Source: Rhodococcus sp. SMB37 (GTDB taxonomy: Bacteria; Actinomycetota; Actinomycetes; Mycobacteriales; Mycobacteriaceae). From it: 64,000 nt of DNA. Where the stretch lies: the NCBI RefSeq assembly GCF_004345605.1, contig NZ_SLVY01000025.1, positions 1 to 64,000 on the forward strand, in the 5' to 3' direction. Position 1 is the first letter of the stretch. Every line of letters begins with the position of its first letter. The position numbers were made by a program, and so were the translations under genes. The notes under the pieces are model-generated. The model saw nothing but the letters and a program-made list of their open reading frames with translations, searched no databases and had not been told where the DNA came from. This document shows positions 17,216 through 26,100 of this stretch, one piece after another.

Positions 17216-18982
17216 TCAGAGTCGGACGTACTGGCGACCGAAGAGGGCACCCCACGCGATGGGGAGGTCGTGGAGCGAAGCGGGGGTGGCGGATGCGACA
17301 GGGACGCCGGTGGCATCGTCCACGGAGACCTCGGTGGGCACCACGGGTAGCAGCAGGTGCGAATCGAATCGCCCACCCGTGTGCACGATGTGGAAGCCCT
17401 TGTTGATCGTGTCGTCGTGCCGGATGTCGGGGAGGGTGTCGAAGTCGTGGCCCGTGATGACCAGCGCGAGCGACGATCCCGCTTCGAAGAAGGTGCTGTG
17501 CGGCATGATCTCGATGTCGACGGGCACGATCTGTCCGGCCGACAGCGGCCAGTACGCAGCCGGGTCGATCACCGGACGGTACGCCGTCGATGCCTCCGGA
17601 TCGAGCGCGCGGTGCGAGACCCGGATCCATCCGTGCGCGACGACCCCCTCTTCGAAGCCGTCGTGTCCTTCGAAACGGACCTCGTCGCCCGACGGATCGA
17701 CCTTCTTCAACGCGACGAACAGGTCCATGTCCTTGGCGTCCTTGGCCTCCACCCATAGTCGCAACGCGGCGTGGCCGGTGATCTCGGTGTCCTCGTCGAA
17801 CGTGGTCGTGAAGACCGATTCGTCGCCGGCGACAGGGAACATCCGGACACTGGTCTCCTCGGCGGGTTGCTCCGGCTGCAGGCCGCCGCCGGCGTGATCG
17901 AGGTGGAGCGGGACGTAGCGGGTGTCCGGGATCGGCCACTGCGAAACGTGGCGTTCGGAGTAGGTACGCAGGTCGTGACGAGTCTCGACGCGGACGTGCG
18001 GAACTTCGTCGAACCCGTTGTCCTCGCCCTTGAGGAAGTGGTCGAAGAACCGGCGCTGTATGTCCAGCGCTTCGGCGCCGTAGAACATCTGCCAGGTCTT
18101 GCGGCCGTGCGTGTACAGCCACTTGTCGGGCGATCCCAGCTGTGAGTAGCCGGTGATGGAGCCGCGTGTGCGAGGCCCCTGGTCGGACCACGACGCTCCC
18201 ACCAGAGCAGGAACGGTGATGTCCGCGAAAGGCGGCGGGCCGACGACGTGCCGGCAGCGGCCCGGGAATCGGCGCCACAACCACGGCGAGATCTTCCGGA
18301 TCGAGGTCGACGGCGAGCGACTACCGCGCTGCGTCGCGCGCCACCAGAAGTCACTGAAACGCGTTTCGGGGATTCCGCCGTGACTGAGCGTGTCGCGGAA
18401 GGGATCGGTGATGCCCTCCCACGGGGAGAACGCGGCGAGGTGGGGCGGATGCTGCGCCGCGGTGTACCACTGCAGGGTCGCCAGGTGCGACGCGCCGGCC
18501 ATGCCCACCTTGCCGGTGCACCACGGTTGTTCGGCAGCCCATTCGACGACGTCGGCGGCGTCTGCCGCGATCCGGCCGAGCAGCAACCGGGGGCGGCCGT
18601 CGCTGGCGAAGCAGCCGCGCAGGTCGGCGACGACCACTGCGTATCCGCGCGGCACCCAGTAACCGGGATCGGGTGCTTCGAACGCCGTGTGGTCGCTCAG
18701 TTCGAGTTCTCCGACGAAGTTGCCGGACTCCGCGAGCTCGTCGAAGTTCACCGGATAGTCGTCGACACCGGCGTCCTTGCCGTACGGGGTGACGCAGACG
18801 AGGGCGGGGCACCGCTCGGCCCCATCCGGCCGATACACGTTCGCCCGCAGGGTGGTGCCGTCGGCAGTGCGGATCGGGACATCACGTTCGACGACGACGT
18901 CGCTCGGCAGCGGATAGAGCCTGATGCAATGGTGCTCGAGCGGAGTCGGATCCTGCGTCGGCACACGCTTCCACGAACCCAT
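17216..18982 (-). CDS. CocE/NonD family alpha/beta hydrolase (X-Pro peptidase-like)
   Basis: A 588-residue serine hydrolase of the CocE/X-prolyl dipeptidyl aminopeptidase group. Domain order is the alpha/beta-hydrolase domain from about residue 30 (RDVPIRTADGTTLRANVYRP), the nucleophile region GKVGMAGASHLATLQW, and a C-terminal jelly-roll domain (EITGHAALRLWVEA onward). The nucleophile elbow reads G-A-S-H-L-A where CocE has G-x-S-Y-x-G, a departure from the consensus. It has no signal peptide. It precedes the aminotransferase in the same direction, possibly ester or peptide breakdown followed by transamination; the substrate is not known. Confidence 0.85.
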   Translation of the reverse strand: MGSWKRVPTQDPTPLEHHCIRLYPLPSDVVVERDVPIRTADGTTLRANVYRPDGAERCPALVCVTPYGKDAGVDDYPVNFDELAESGNFVGELELSDHTAFEAPDPGYWVPRGYAVVVADLRGCFASDGRPRLLLGRIAADAADVVEWAAEQPWCTGKVGMAGASHLATLQWYTAAQHPPHLAAFSPWEGITDPFRDTLSHGGIPETRFSDFWWRATQRGSRSPSTSIRKISPWLWRRFPGRCRHVVGPPPFADITVPALVGASWSDQGPRTRGSITGYSQLGSPDKWLYTHGRKTWQMFYGAEALDIQRRFFDHFLKGEDNGFDEVPHVRVETRHDLRTYSERHVSQWPIPDTRYVPLHLDHAGGGLQPEQPAEETSVRMFPVAGDESVFTTTFDEDTEITGHAALRLWVEAKDAKDMDLFVALKKVDPSGDEVRFEGHDGFEEGVVAHGWIRVSHRALDPEASTAYRPVIDPAAYWPLSAGQIVPVDIEIMPHSTFFEAGSSLALVITGHDFDTLPDIRHDDTINKGFHIVHTGGRFDSHLLLPVVPTEVSVDDATGVPVASATPASLHDLPIAWGALFGRQYVRL

Positions 18983-19064
18983 TTGTCACCTCTGGCCTCT
19001 CAGAAGATGCACCGAGTGTGAAACATTCTTGAAGCAGGCGCAAGGTTTGCCACGCGGTATCAAG

Positions 19065-20318
19065 TCAGAGCGTGATTCGCCCCTCGACCGCAGCGAGGCC
19101 GATGTCCTTGCGGAAATGGCCGCCCAGGAGCCTGATGTCGTTCAGGGTCGCGTACGCGTCCGCACGTGCCGCCTCGAGATCGTCGCCCACCCCGACGACG
19201 CTCAGCACACGACCGCCGGCCGACACGAGCGCGCCGTCGTCGCCGCGCTTCGTACCCGCGTGGAGGACCTTGTCGCTGTCGGCACCGCTGATCACGTCGC
19301 CCGTCCGGGGACTCGCCGGGTAGTACTCCGCTGCCAGCACGACCGTCACCGCGGCGCCGTCGCGCCACTGCAGCGGAGGCAGCTGCGCGAGAGTGCCCTT
19401 CGCGACCGCACCCAGCACTTCACCGAGCGGGGATTCCAGCAGCGCGAGCACGGCCTGCGTCTCGGGATCCCCGAAACGGCAGTTGAATTCGACGACCGCG
19501 GGACCTTCCTTACCCATGGCCAGGCCCGCGTAGAGCAGGCCGGAGAATCCGCTACCGCGACGCACGAGTTCGGCAGCGACCGGCTTGACGACGTCGTCGA
19601 CGATCTGCGCGACGGCGTCTGCGGGCAGCCACGGAAGCGGTGTGTACGCGCCCATGCCGCCGGTGTTGGGGCCGAGGTCGCCGTCGCCGACGCGCTTGTG
19701 ATCCTGTGCAGGAAGCAGCGGCACCACGGTCTCGCCGTCGACCAAGCAGAACAGCGATACCTCGGGTCCGTCGAGGAACGACTCCAGCAGTACGGGGTGC
19801 CCGTTCTCGATGATCTCCGCTGCGTGATCGCGGGCGGCGTCCCGGTCGGTGGTCACCACGACACCCTTGCCCGCGGCAAGACCGTCGTCCTTGACCACCC
19901 AGGTCGGGCCGAACCGATCGAGGGCCTCGTCGATGATCGCGGGAGTGTCGACGACCTCACTGTGTGCCGTGCGCACACCTGCGGCGGCCATGACGTCCTT
20001 CGCAAAAGCCTTCGAACCCTCGATGCGGGCAGCGGCGGCGGACGGGCCGAAGCACGGGATACCCGCGTCACGCACGGCCTCGGCGACGCCGAGCACCAGC
20101 GGGACCTCGGGACCGATTACGACGAGATCGACCTGCTTGCTCTTCGCGAGCGCGACGACCTCGTCGGCGGACGAAGGATCCACCGGATGCTGCTCGGCGA
20201 CCTTCGCGATGCCGGCGTTGCCCGGAGCAGCCAGAACGGCCGTCACACCCGGATCCCGGGACAGAGCCAGGGCGAGAGCATGTTCACGGGCACCGGAGCC
20301 GATAACGAGTACGCGCAC
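19065..20318 (-). CDS. purD: phosphoribosylamine--glycine ligase
   Basis: An ATP-grasp enzyme joining glycine to 5-phosphoribosylamine in step two of purine synthesis. The N-terminus [45 protein letters not shown] and the metal-binding end [17 protein letters not shown] are all present. The GTG at 20318 gives 417 residues, the family length; the frame runs on upstream but overlaps the kinase gene. It lies ten bases after the kinase-like gene, in an operon-like pair. The product is cytosolic. Confidence 0.95.
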   Translation of the reverse strand: MRVLVIGSGAREHALALALSRDPGVTAVLAAPGNAGIAKVAEQHPVDPSSADEVVALAKSKQVDLVVIGPEVPLVLGVAEAVRDAGIPCFGPSAAAARIEGSKAFAKDVMAAAGVRTAHSEVVDTPAIIDEALDRFGPTWVVKDDGLAAGKGVVVTTDRDAARDHAAEIIENGHPVLLESFLDGPEVSLFCLVDGETVVPLLPAQDHKRVGDGDLGPNTGGMGAYTPLPWLPADAVAQIVDDVVKPVAAELVRRGSGFSGLLYAGLAMGKEGPAVVEFNCRFGDPETQAVLALLESPLGEVLGAVAKGTLAQLPPLQWRDGAAVTVVLAAEYYPASPRTGDVISGADSDKVLHAGTKRGDDGALVSAGGRVLSVVGVGDDLEAARADAYATLNDIRLLGGHFRKDIGLAAVEGRITL

Positions 20319-20328
20319 GCAGGACAGA

Positions 20329-20994
20329 CTACGGGACGGGGCTCCACACGAGATCGGCACGGCCACGGGTGCGAGCGACGGCGGTCGCGTTGGGCAGATC
20401 GACCTCGCGGACCCAGTCGTGGGCCTGCGTCCGAGCACGGCCACCCATGCGATGCCGGCGGACCAGCCGCGGAGTCAGCGTCCCGGCAGCCACATCGAGG
20501 TAGATCACAAGATCGAGAAGCGGACGAATCTCCTGCCAGCCCCCGGTGTCGAACAGCAGGTAGTTCCCTTCGGTGACCACGACGCGGGCAGACGGTTCGA
20601 TGGCGTGCACCGCAGCCACGGGGTCGTCGAGTCTGCGCGAGAAGTCGGGGGCGTAGACAGTTTCGTCGCGGCGCAGTCGCATGCGCCGGAGCAGTTCGCG
20701 GAATCCCGCCACGTCGAAAGTGTCGGGTGCCCCCTTGCGCCCGCGTGCGCCGCGCGCGTCGAGCTGGGCGTTGGACAGGTGGAACCCGTCCATCGGCGCC
20801 AGACCCGTTTCGATTCCCGCGCGGGTGAGCGCACCGACGAGCAGCCCGGCCGCACGGCTCTTCCCGGATCCGGGCGGTCCGCACAGCCCCACGATCGTCC
20901 GGCGGTCCTCCGGTAGCGGAGCCAGAACCTCGGTCACGAGCTCGTCGATGAGCGCACGCTGTGTACCGACACGTGCGGATCCGGGCCCGTTCAT
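20329..20994 (-). CDS. P-loop nucleoside/uridine kinase-like protein
   Basis: A 221-residue P-loop kinase of the uridine kinase / pantothenate kinase-like group often annotated as nucleoside/nucleotide kinase family. Walker A is [11 protein letters not shown]; the substrate-side motif is [34 protein letters not shown] is typical of the FrcK/YggC-like subgroup. The ATG at 20994 is the first clear start; a GTG at 21048 would add 18 residues. It lies ten bases upstream of purD and may supply or salvage nucleotides, but the phosphate acceptor is unknown. Confidence 0.8.
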   Translation of the reverse strand: MNGPGSARVGTQRALIDELVTEVLAPLPEDRRTIVGLCGPPGSGKSRAAGLLVGALTRAGIETGLAPMDGFHLSNAQLDARGARGRKGAPDTFDVAGFRELLRRMRLRRDETVYAPDFSRRLDDPVAAVHAIEPSARVVVTEGNYLLFDTGGWQEIRPLLDLVIYLDVAAGTLTPRLVRRHRMGGRARTQAHDWVREVDLPNATAVARTRGRADLVWSPVP

Positions 20995-21062
20995 GGACGT
21001 GACGATACGACCGACCGGCCCGGCGGGCTGGACACGCTCCTCCGCCACACCTATCGTTAATC

Positions 21063-21086
21063 CGAAATTCCGAAATTACGAACTTA
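21063..21086. repeat. three tandem octamers upstream of the lipoprotein gene
   Basis: CGAAATTC, CGAAATTA and CGAACTTA follow one another without gaps directly before the lipoprotein's ribosome site. The AT-rich, evenly spaced units could be an operator array for the ArsR-like protein encoded at the end of the same operon. This is inferred from position only. Confidence 0.5.
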
Positions 21087-21096
21087 CGGAGCAGAC

Positions 21097-22191
21097 ATGT
21101 CGACGAAGGCCCTCGCCGCACTTGCCGCCGCGACCGCCCTGACACTCACGGGGTGCACCGACGCACCGCCTGAAGACGACACGGCAACCGCCACGACCAC
21201 CACCGACGACTGCGCTTCCCTCCCTGCCGCCGACGTGACGAGTCCCGAAGGCTGGATCGGGTACCTCGCCGAACACCCCGACTCGATCGGTCTCGTCATC
21301 GACGACGGGAACGGGAATGTCGTCGCGCACGGCGCCGACGACCCACAGCCACTCGCGTCGGCAGTCAAGGTCGTCCACCTTGCCGCGTATGCGCAGGCCG
21401 TTGCAGACGGCAACCTCGACCCCGCCGAACAGATTCCCGTCTCCGAGTGGGAACGCTGGTACCTCCCGGACACGGACGGCGGCGCACACCCGGCCGCACT
21501 GCAACGCCTCGGAGTCACCGCCGAGGGCACGGTCACCCTCGACGACCTGGTCACCGCGATGATCCAGGAGAGCGACAACGCCGCACCCGACTACTTGCGC
21601 GATCGACTCGGCGACGACGCGCTGACGGCAGCTGCCGCTCAGGGCGGCTGGGACGACTTCGAACCGCCGACTCTGCTCGGCAATACGCTCGAATTCATCG
21701 CACCCGAAGACACCGCCGCCGGCCTGTGGGACACCGCGCAGCGCTACGCGAACGATCCCGGCTTCCGCACCGAGATCCTCGAACTCGTGCAGCAACCCGA
21801 TGTGTTGCCCGACGACCCGTTCGGCGAAATGGACCGGATCCAACGAGACGACAACGCGGGAGCCGCCGACCGGCTTGCGGGCATCCATCGGGCGATCGCC
21901 GACGGGTCGTTCGGGAGCGGAGCGGACTTCGCTCGCGGTCACCTGGAATGGCAGCCCGCACCTCCCGGCGCCGAGGGTCTCGGATTCAAGGGCGGAAGTC
22001 TGCCCGGGATACTCACCGAGGCAATGAGTCTGCGACTGGCCGACGGCACCGTCGCGACCGCGGTGATACTGACGTCGAACATGACCGAAGCCGACTACAC
22101 GGCCGCGCTCGGAAGCTTCGCGCACCAAGGTCTGATGTTCGCGGCGATGACCGAGCCCGAGATCCTCGATCGGATACGGTGCGCTGTGTGA
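21097..22191 (+). CDS. lipoprotein with serine beta-lactamase / DD-peptidase fold
   Basis: A 364-residue predicted lipoprotein. The signal ends in the lipobox LTGC (Cys20), followed by an acidic Thr-rich linker. The penicillin-binding fold motifs are in order: S88-A-V-K91 (SxxK), S159-D-N161 (SDN) and K298-G-G (KTG equivalent, in GFKGGSLPG). The class A beta-lactamase deacylating Glu is not identifiable by eye, so a DD-peptidase-like or other esterase role is as likely as beta-lactam hydrolysis. The start has a GGAGCAG site. Its stop overlaps the start of the ArsR-like gene (GTGA), so the two are translationally coupled. Three tandem octamers precede it. Confidence 0.75.
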   Translation: MSTKALAALAAATALTLTGCTDAPPEDDTATATTTTDDCASLPAADVTSPEGWIGYLAEHPDSIGLVIDDGNGNVVAHGADDPQPLASAVKVVHLAAYAQAVADGNLDPAEQIPVSEWERWYLPDTDGGAHPAALQRLGVTAEGTVTLDDLVTAMIQESDNAAPDYLRDRLGDDALTAAAAQGGWDDFEPPTLLGNTLEFIAPEDTAAGLWDTAQRYANDPGFRTEILELVQQPDVLPDDPFGEMDRIQRDDNAGAADRLAGIHRAIADGSFGSGADFARGHLEWQPAPPGAEGLGFKGGSLPGILTEAMSLRLADGTVATAVILTSNMTEADYTAALGSFAHQGLMFAAMTEPEILDRIRCAV

Positions 22192-22673
22192 ACGACCGCC
22201 CGACCGGCAGCCACGAGGCCCGCATCGCCGACCTCGAACGGCGCGTCCGCCTCCTCGAGAACAGCGCCGCGCCCGAAGAGAGCCCGGCCTCGGCATCACC
22301 TGGGGCGGCAGGCAGCATCGGCTATCAGGGCACCGTGTCGTTGTCCGGCACCGTGTCGTGGACCATCGAATACGACGCTGCCGCCACCCTCGGTCTGGAT
22401 GGGTCCGCGATCGCGGCGGTCCTCGATGCGCTCGGCAACCCCGCCCGGCTCGCGATCGTGCGGACCCTGCTGCGGGGGCCTGCCACTGCTGGGGAATTGC
22501 AGGAAGCGACGGCCCTGTCGTCCCCCGGCCGCCTCTATCACCACCTGAGGACACTTTCGGCTGCACATGTCGTCGAACAGCAGTCCCGCAACCGCTACCA
22601 CATCCCACCTGCGAAGGTCGTCCCGTTACTGGTCCTCTCACTCGCCGCGGCAGATGTCGCCGAGCAGCTGTGA
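22188..22673 (+). CDS. ArsR-like winged-helix regulator
   Basis: A 161-residue protein. The N-terminus HEARIADLERRVRLLENS looks like a short coiled coil, followed by an A/G/S-rich linker. The winged helix is at about 85-145: LGNPARLAIVRTLLRG, then ATAGELQEATALSSPGRLYH and HLRTLSAAHVVEQ. There is no ArsR metal-binding cysteine pair. The GTG at 22188 overlaps the lipoprotein stop, so regulator and lipoprotein form one unit. The arrangement suggests that the regulator controls its own operon, perhaps through the octamers at 21063-21086. The ligand is unknown. Confidence 0.75.
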   Translation: MNDRPTGSHEARIADLERRVRLLENSAAPEESPASASPGAAGSIGYQGTVSLSGTVSWTIEYDAAATLGLDGSAIAAVLDALGNPARLAIVRTLLRGPATAGELQEATALSSPGRLYHHLRTLSAAHVVEQQSRNRYHIPPAKVVPLLVLSLAAADVAEQL

Positions 22674-22691
22674 TCGGCCTATTGTGCCGGT

Positions 22692-23117
22692 ATGGCTTCC
22701 GTGTTCAGCATGATCATTTCCGGTGACCTGCCAGGTCGGTTCGTGTGGGAGGACGACGACGTCGTCTCGTTCCTCACCATCAATCCCCTGACCGAAGGGC
22801 ATGTCCTCGTCGTTCCGCGACAGGAGGTGGACCACTGGCAAGACGTCGACGACAACCTCTGGGACAAGGTCAACCATGTCGCCCGCGTCGTCGGCCGAGC
22901 AGTGTGCGCCGCGTACGAAGCACCGCGCGTCGGGCTGGTGATCGCCGGCCTCGAGGTCCCCCACCTGCACCTTCACGTGTTCCCCGCGCACACGCTCGGC
23001 GACTTCGATTTCTCACAGGCAGAGAAGGACCCGTCGGCCGAGTCGCTCGACCGTGCCCGCGACCGGATCCGGGCGGCACTGCGCGAACAGGGGCACGGAG
23101 ACCACGTCCCCGACTGA
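22692..23117 (+). CDS. HIT domain protein
   Basis: A 141-residue HIT protein with the triad HLHLHVFP (near 97-104) and the usual N-terminal half (FSMIISGDLPGRFVWEDDDV). It is likely a nucleotidyl hydrolase or transferase acting on nucleotide phosphoramidates or dinucleoside polyphosphates. It starts 18 bases after the ArsR-like gene and may be the third gene of that operon. It is divergent in sequence from the HIT protein at 10995 and lacks the CIFC start. Confidence 0.85.
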   Translation: MASVFSMIISGDLPGRFVWEDDDVVSFLTINPLTEGHVLVVPRQEVDHWQDVDDNLWDKVNHVARVVGRAVCAAYEAPRVGLVIAGLEVPHLHLHVFPAHTLGDFDFSQAEKDPSAESLDRARDRIRAALREQGHGDHVPD

Positions 23118-23138
23118 AGCCGCGTCGGAGGCGGAACA

Positions 23139-24260
23139 TCAGTGGGCCCGGGTCTCCGATGCAGTCGACTCCGACTCACCGGCGGCGGCCAGCACCGGTC
23201 CCGCGCCGTCCGGACCGTCGCCGAGGGGATTGTCGAGGAACGCGGTCAGCTCCACCCACGACGTGGCGGGCGCCGTCGTTCCCGCGAGTATCCCGAGGTG
23301 AGTGCCCGGGACGCGTACGCACCGTACTCGTGGCGCCCCGGTGAGTACCGACGTGACCGGCTCGACCGACGGAATCGGAGCGAGAACGTCGTCGGTGCCG
23401 CCGAGCGCCAGCACGGGGACGTCGACATCGGCCAGTTCGACGACGCGACCACCCAGCTGGAGCCGTCCGGTCGTCAGTTCGTTGCCCACGGTCACCTGCA
23501 CCGCAAGCTGACGGAATGCCCGGCCTGCGTAGCCCTCGATCTCGTTCTGGAACCGGTCGACGCGCTCCATTCGCGCGAGCTTCTCGCGGTCGGCGATATT
23601 GGCGGCGACGAACCACGGCCGCCTCACCTCGCGTTCGATCGCGGTGATGCGGTAAGCAATCCGCACTACAGGTGCAGGAATCCCGCCGAAAAGATGGTCG
23701 GCGACGTCGATCGCCGGCTCCGCGAGATATCTGCCCGCCAAGCGCGGGAGAACCATCAGCGGAATTTTCTCGTAGTCGATCGGTGTCCCGAACGTGGTGA
23801 TCGAGCGGACCGGTAGCTCCGGGTGGGCCGCCGAGGTCAGCAGTGTCAGACTTCCCGCGATGCTCCACGCGACGATGTCGACCTTGCGCCCACCCGACAG
23901 TTCCGCGACACGATGAATTGCCTCGGGTAGCACGTCGTCGATCCAGTATTCGAGACCGAGGTCGCGGTCGTCATCGGTCATCTCCCCGTACTCGATGAGG
24001 AAGACACTGCGGCCGAGCCCCACGAGGTACGCCGCCAAGCTCTGCTCCGGCATCAGGTCGAAGCAGGTCGGCGACGCTGCGAGTGGCGTCACGAGCAGCA
24101 CGGGGTCGCCGGCGTCCTCGGGGCCGAAGCGACGCAGCGTCCGGTGCGGACCGTCGCCGACCACGACCGACGGTGTCCGGTGCGGCTCGGCGACACCGTC
24201 CGCCACGAACAACGACCACGCGTTGCGGGCGGCGTTCGACACGAAATCCGTTATCCCCAT
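23139..24260 (-). CDS. PhaC-like alpha/beta hydrolase
   Basis: A 373-residue alpha/beta-hydrolase with resemblance to polyhydroxyalkanoate synthase/depolymerase-like proteins: VLLVTPLAASPTCFDLMPEQ and FLIEYGEMTDDDRDLGLEYW, with the nucleophile region VDIVAWSIAGSLTLL. The nucleophile is Ser in A-W-S-I-A-G rather than PhaC Cys (G-x-C-x-G), so it is more likely an esterase or lipase than a polymerase. Late acid and histidine candidates are LGGTDDVLAP and VPGTHLGILAG. The ATG at 24260 has a strong AGGGAGAAAG site. The IS605-type element has inserted about 50 bases upstream, which may have separated the gene from its promoter. Confidence 0.78.
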   Translation of the reverse strand: MGITDFVSNAARNAWSLFVADGVAEPHRTPSVVVGDGPHRTLRRFGPEDAGDPVLLVTPLAASPTCFDLMPEQSLAAYLVGLGRSVFLIEYGEMTDDDRDLGLEYWIDDVLPEAIHRVAELSGGRKVDIVAWSIAGSLTLLTSAAHPELPVRSITTFGTPIDYEKIPLMVLPRLAGRYLAEPAIDVADHLFGGIPAPVVRIAYRITAIEREVRRPWFVAANIADREKLARMERVDRFQNEIEGYAGRAFRQLAVQVTVGNELTTGRLQLGGRVVELADVDVPVLALGGTDDVLAPIPSVEPVTSVLTGAPRVRCVRVPGTHLGILAGTTAPATSWVELTAFLDNPLGDGPDGAGPVLAAAGESESTASETRAH

Positions 24261-24287
24261 CTTTCTCCCTACCTGTCCTACCGAATC

Positions 24288-24345
24288 GGCACGATGCGAG
24301 ACGCAGTTTGACTTCCTCCCCCGCGTCAACGCGGAGGATTCCTAC
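24288..24345 (-). ncRNA. predicted right end and 3' part of a TnpB guide RNA
   Basis: In IS605 elements the guide RNA spans the tnpB 3' end and the right-end hairpin, and its guide is the adjacent chromosomal flank (family knowledge). Here the hairpin lies at 24315-24337 and the element appears to end near 24307, so the guide would be read from about 24306 towards 24288 on the minus strand. The boundary may be off by a few bases. Confidence 0.45.
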
Positions 24346-25592
24346 GCAGCCCCACCAGATGGTGCGGTCTGTTCAGCGGGTTCCTGCTTCACCGGGTCCG
24401 CGCATGCAAGCACACGTCTTACGCTCCCTCCACAAGCGTTTACCCTCTCCACCAGCCCAGCGGCGAGCAACACATTCACAGCAGCGTTGTAGTCCCGATC
24501 CAACACCAACCCACACGACGGGCACACCCACACCCGCACATCCAACGGCTTCTTCCCGTCCTGCACCCCGCACCCCGCGCATACCTGCGACGTCGGTTCC
24601 CACCGGCCGATCGTGTGCACCACCGCGCCATACCGTGCGGCTTTCTCCACGATCAACCGCGTCAGGGTCGACCAGCCGGCATCGTGCACCGACTTGGCCA
24701 CCCTCGTGCGCGCCAAACCCGCCACCGACAACCCCTCGAGCGCGACCGCTTGGTTCTCGCGGACCAACCTCAAGGCCAGCTTGTGGTGATGATCCCACCG
24801 CGTCTCACGCACCTTCCGGTGCGTCACCGCCACCCTCCGACGCGCCTTGTCCCGATTCCTCGACCCCTTCATGGTGCGTGAGTATGCCCGCTGCGCACGG
24901 GCCAATCCTCGCTCCTTCGACCGCAACCAGCGAGGATTGTCGATCTTCTCGCGAGTACCGTCGTCGTAGACGATCACCGCAAGGTCAGTGAGGCCGACGT
25001 CAATGCCCGCGCATCGGGCTGACGCCGACTCAGGGAGAACTACAACAGGCACGGGCTCGTCGACCACGAAGGACACATAGTGCCGACCGTCGGCCTCCCG
25101 GATCACCGTCACACTCGACGGGTCCACCGGCAACGGCCGCGACGACTCGTACCGCACACGCCCGATCTTCGGCAACCGCACAAACCCGCTACCACCGCCC
25201 GGCTCGAGGACACCGACACCCGCGTTACGGGTGAAACGAGCAGACTGGCGATGTGTCCGCTTCTTGAACCGCGGCGCACCGACCTTGCGGCCTTTACGTT
25301 TGCCGGTACGAGAATCGAAGAAGTTCGCGTACGCGCGATGCAGATCCGCCAGCGACTGCTGCAACGGCACCGACGACACCTCCGCCAGCCACGCCCGTTC
25401 GGGAGTTGTTTTCGCGGCGGTCAGCGCCGCCGACAACTCACCCTTACTCGGGATCGGCCGGCACGCCCTGCGGGCAGATTCCCTCGCGGCGAGTGCATCG
25501 TTGAACACGACCCGGCAGCACCCGAACAGTTGAGACAGCGCGTGCTGCTGCTCCCCTGTGGGGTAGGCGCGGTAGCGGTATCGCTTCAACAC
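24342..25592 (-). CDS. tnpB: TnpB (OrfB), RNA-guided nuclease of an IS605 element
   Basis: A 416-residue TnpB, the ancestor-type relative of Cas12, which cuts DNA under guidance of RNA from the element's right end. The RuvC residues are intact: Asp198 in AGIDVGLTDLAV, Glu286 in VALEGLSVAGLA and Asp367 in DRDYNAAVNVL. The zinc finger is C338-x2-C341 and C357-x2-C360. The N-terminal OrfB helix-turn-helix part begins MLKRYRYRAYPTGEQQHALS. It therefore looks active. The tail after about residue 380 is A/E/P-rich and reaches the right-end hairpin, as usual for TnpB genes that overlap their guide RNA. Confidence 0.92.
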   Translation of the reverse strand: MLKRYRYRAYPTGEQQHALSQLFGCCRVVFNDALAARESARRACRPIPSKGELSAALTAAKTTPERAWLAEVSSVPLQQSLADLHRAYANFFDSRTGKRKGRKVGAPRFKKRTHRQSARFTRNAGVGVLEPGGGSGFVRLPKIGRVRYESSRPLPVDPSSVTVIREADGRHYVSFVVDEPVPVVVLPESASARCAGIDVGLTDLAVIVYDDGTREKIDNPRWLRSKERGLARAQRAYSRTMKGSRNRDKARRRVAVTHRKVRETRWDHHHKLALRLVRENQAVALEGLSVAGLARTRVAKSVHDAGWSTLTRLIVEKAARYGAVVHTIGRWEPTSQVCAGCGVQDGKKPLDVRVWVCPSCGLVLDRDYNAAVNVLLAAGLVERVNACGGSVRRVLACADPVKQEPAEQTAPSGGAA

Positions 25593-25615
25593 ACCAGCAC
25601 GATTGCATTGGTGTC

Positions 25616-26032
25616 ATGACTGATTTCGACCTTGTCAGACGTGGTAGACATGCTGTCTGGGATTGTCATGCACATTTGGTGTTCGTCACAAAGTTCCGCC
25701 GGGGCGCGTTCACCGGACCGATCTTGGTGGACTGCGAGAAGATCATGCGGAGAGTCTGCGCGGACTTCGGCTGCGAACTGCGGGAGTTCAACGGCGAGGA
25801 TGACCACGTGCATCTGCTCGTCGACTTCCCCGCCACCGTGCAGCTGTCGAAGCTGGTGAATTCACTCAAAGGCGTGTCATCGCGGCACTTGCGGCGCGAT
25901 CACGCGGAGCACCTTTCCCGGTACCTGTGGGGCGGGCATTTATGGTCCCGCTCCTACTACTGCGGGACTGCGGGCGGCGCCCCATTGTCGGTGATTGCCG
26001 AATACGTGACGTCTCAACGTCGCCCTGCGTAA
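25616..26032 (+). CDS. tnpA: IS200/IS605 Y1 transposase TnpA
   Basis: A 138-residue HUH single-strand transposase. The HUH motif is H64-V-H66 in DDHVHLLVDFP and the nucleophile is Tyr130 in LSVIAEYVTSQ. The length fits the family. It is divergent from tnpB with 23 bases between the starts. The C-terminal sequence after the catalytic Tyr is short (eight residues), as in compact members, so activity is plausible but not certain. Confidence 0.9.
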   Translation: MTDFDLVRRGRHAVWDCHAHLVFVTKFRRGAFTGPILVDCEKIMRRVCADFGCELREFNGEDDHVHLLVDFPATVQLSKLVNSLKGVSSRHLRRDHAEHLSRYLWGGHLWSRSYYCGTAGGAPLSVIAEYVTSQRRPA

Positions 26033-26100
26033 CGGTGATTCATCTCCACCGCGAAACGATGGAGCACTCTCACCGAGATCGGTAGAGCAGGCCGAGTGTC

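Larger units (their letters stand above)
24307..26075. mobile_element. IS200/IS605-family element with divergent tnpA and tnpB
   Basis: A complete-looking IS605-type element: a Y1 transposase gene on plus and a TnpB gene on minus, 24 bases apart and divergent. The tnpB-side end has a hairpin at 24315-24337 (CCGCG-TCAA-CGCGG with a closing CCT/AGG) next to GGATTCC. The tnpA-side end carries a weaker stem (CTCCA 26044-26048 with TGGAG 26060-26064). The exact ends are inferred, and this family makes no target duplication. It lies between the PhaC-like gene and the phoPR-like genes. Confidence 0.8.

Noticed and set aside
18924-20576. long plus-strand open frame opposite purD
   Set aside because: It is the antisense shadow of purD and its neighbours; the translation is R/H/D-rich with no domain.
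23139-24260. PhaC polymerase function
   Set aside because: The nucleophile position carries Ser in A-W-S-I-A-G rather than the PhaC Cys.
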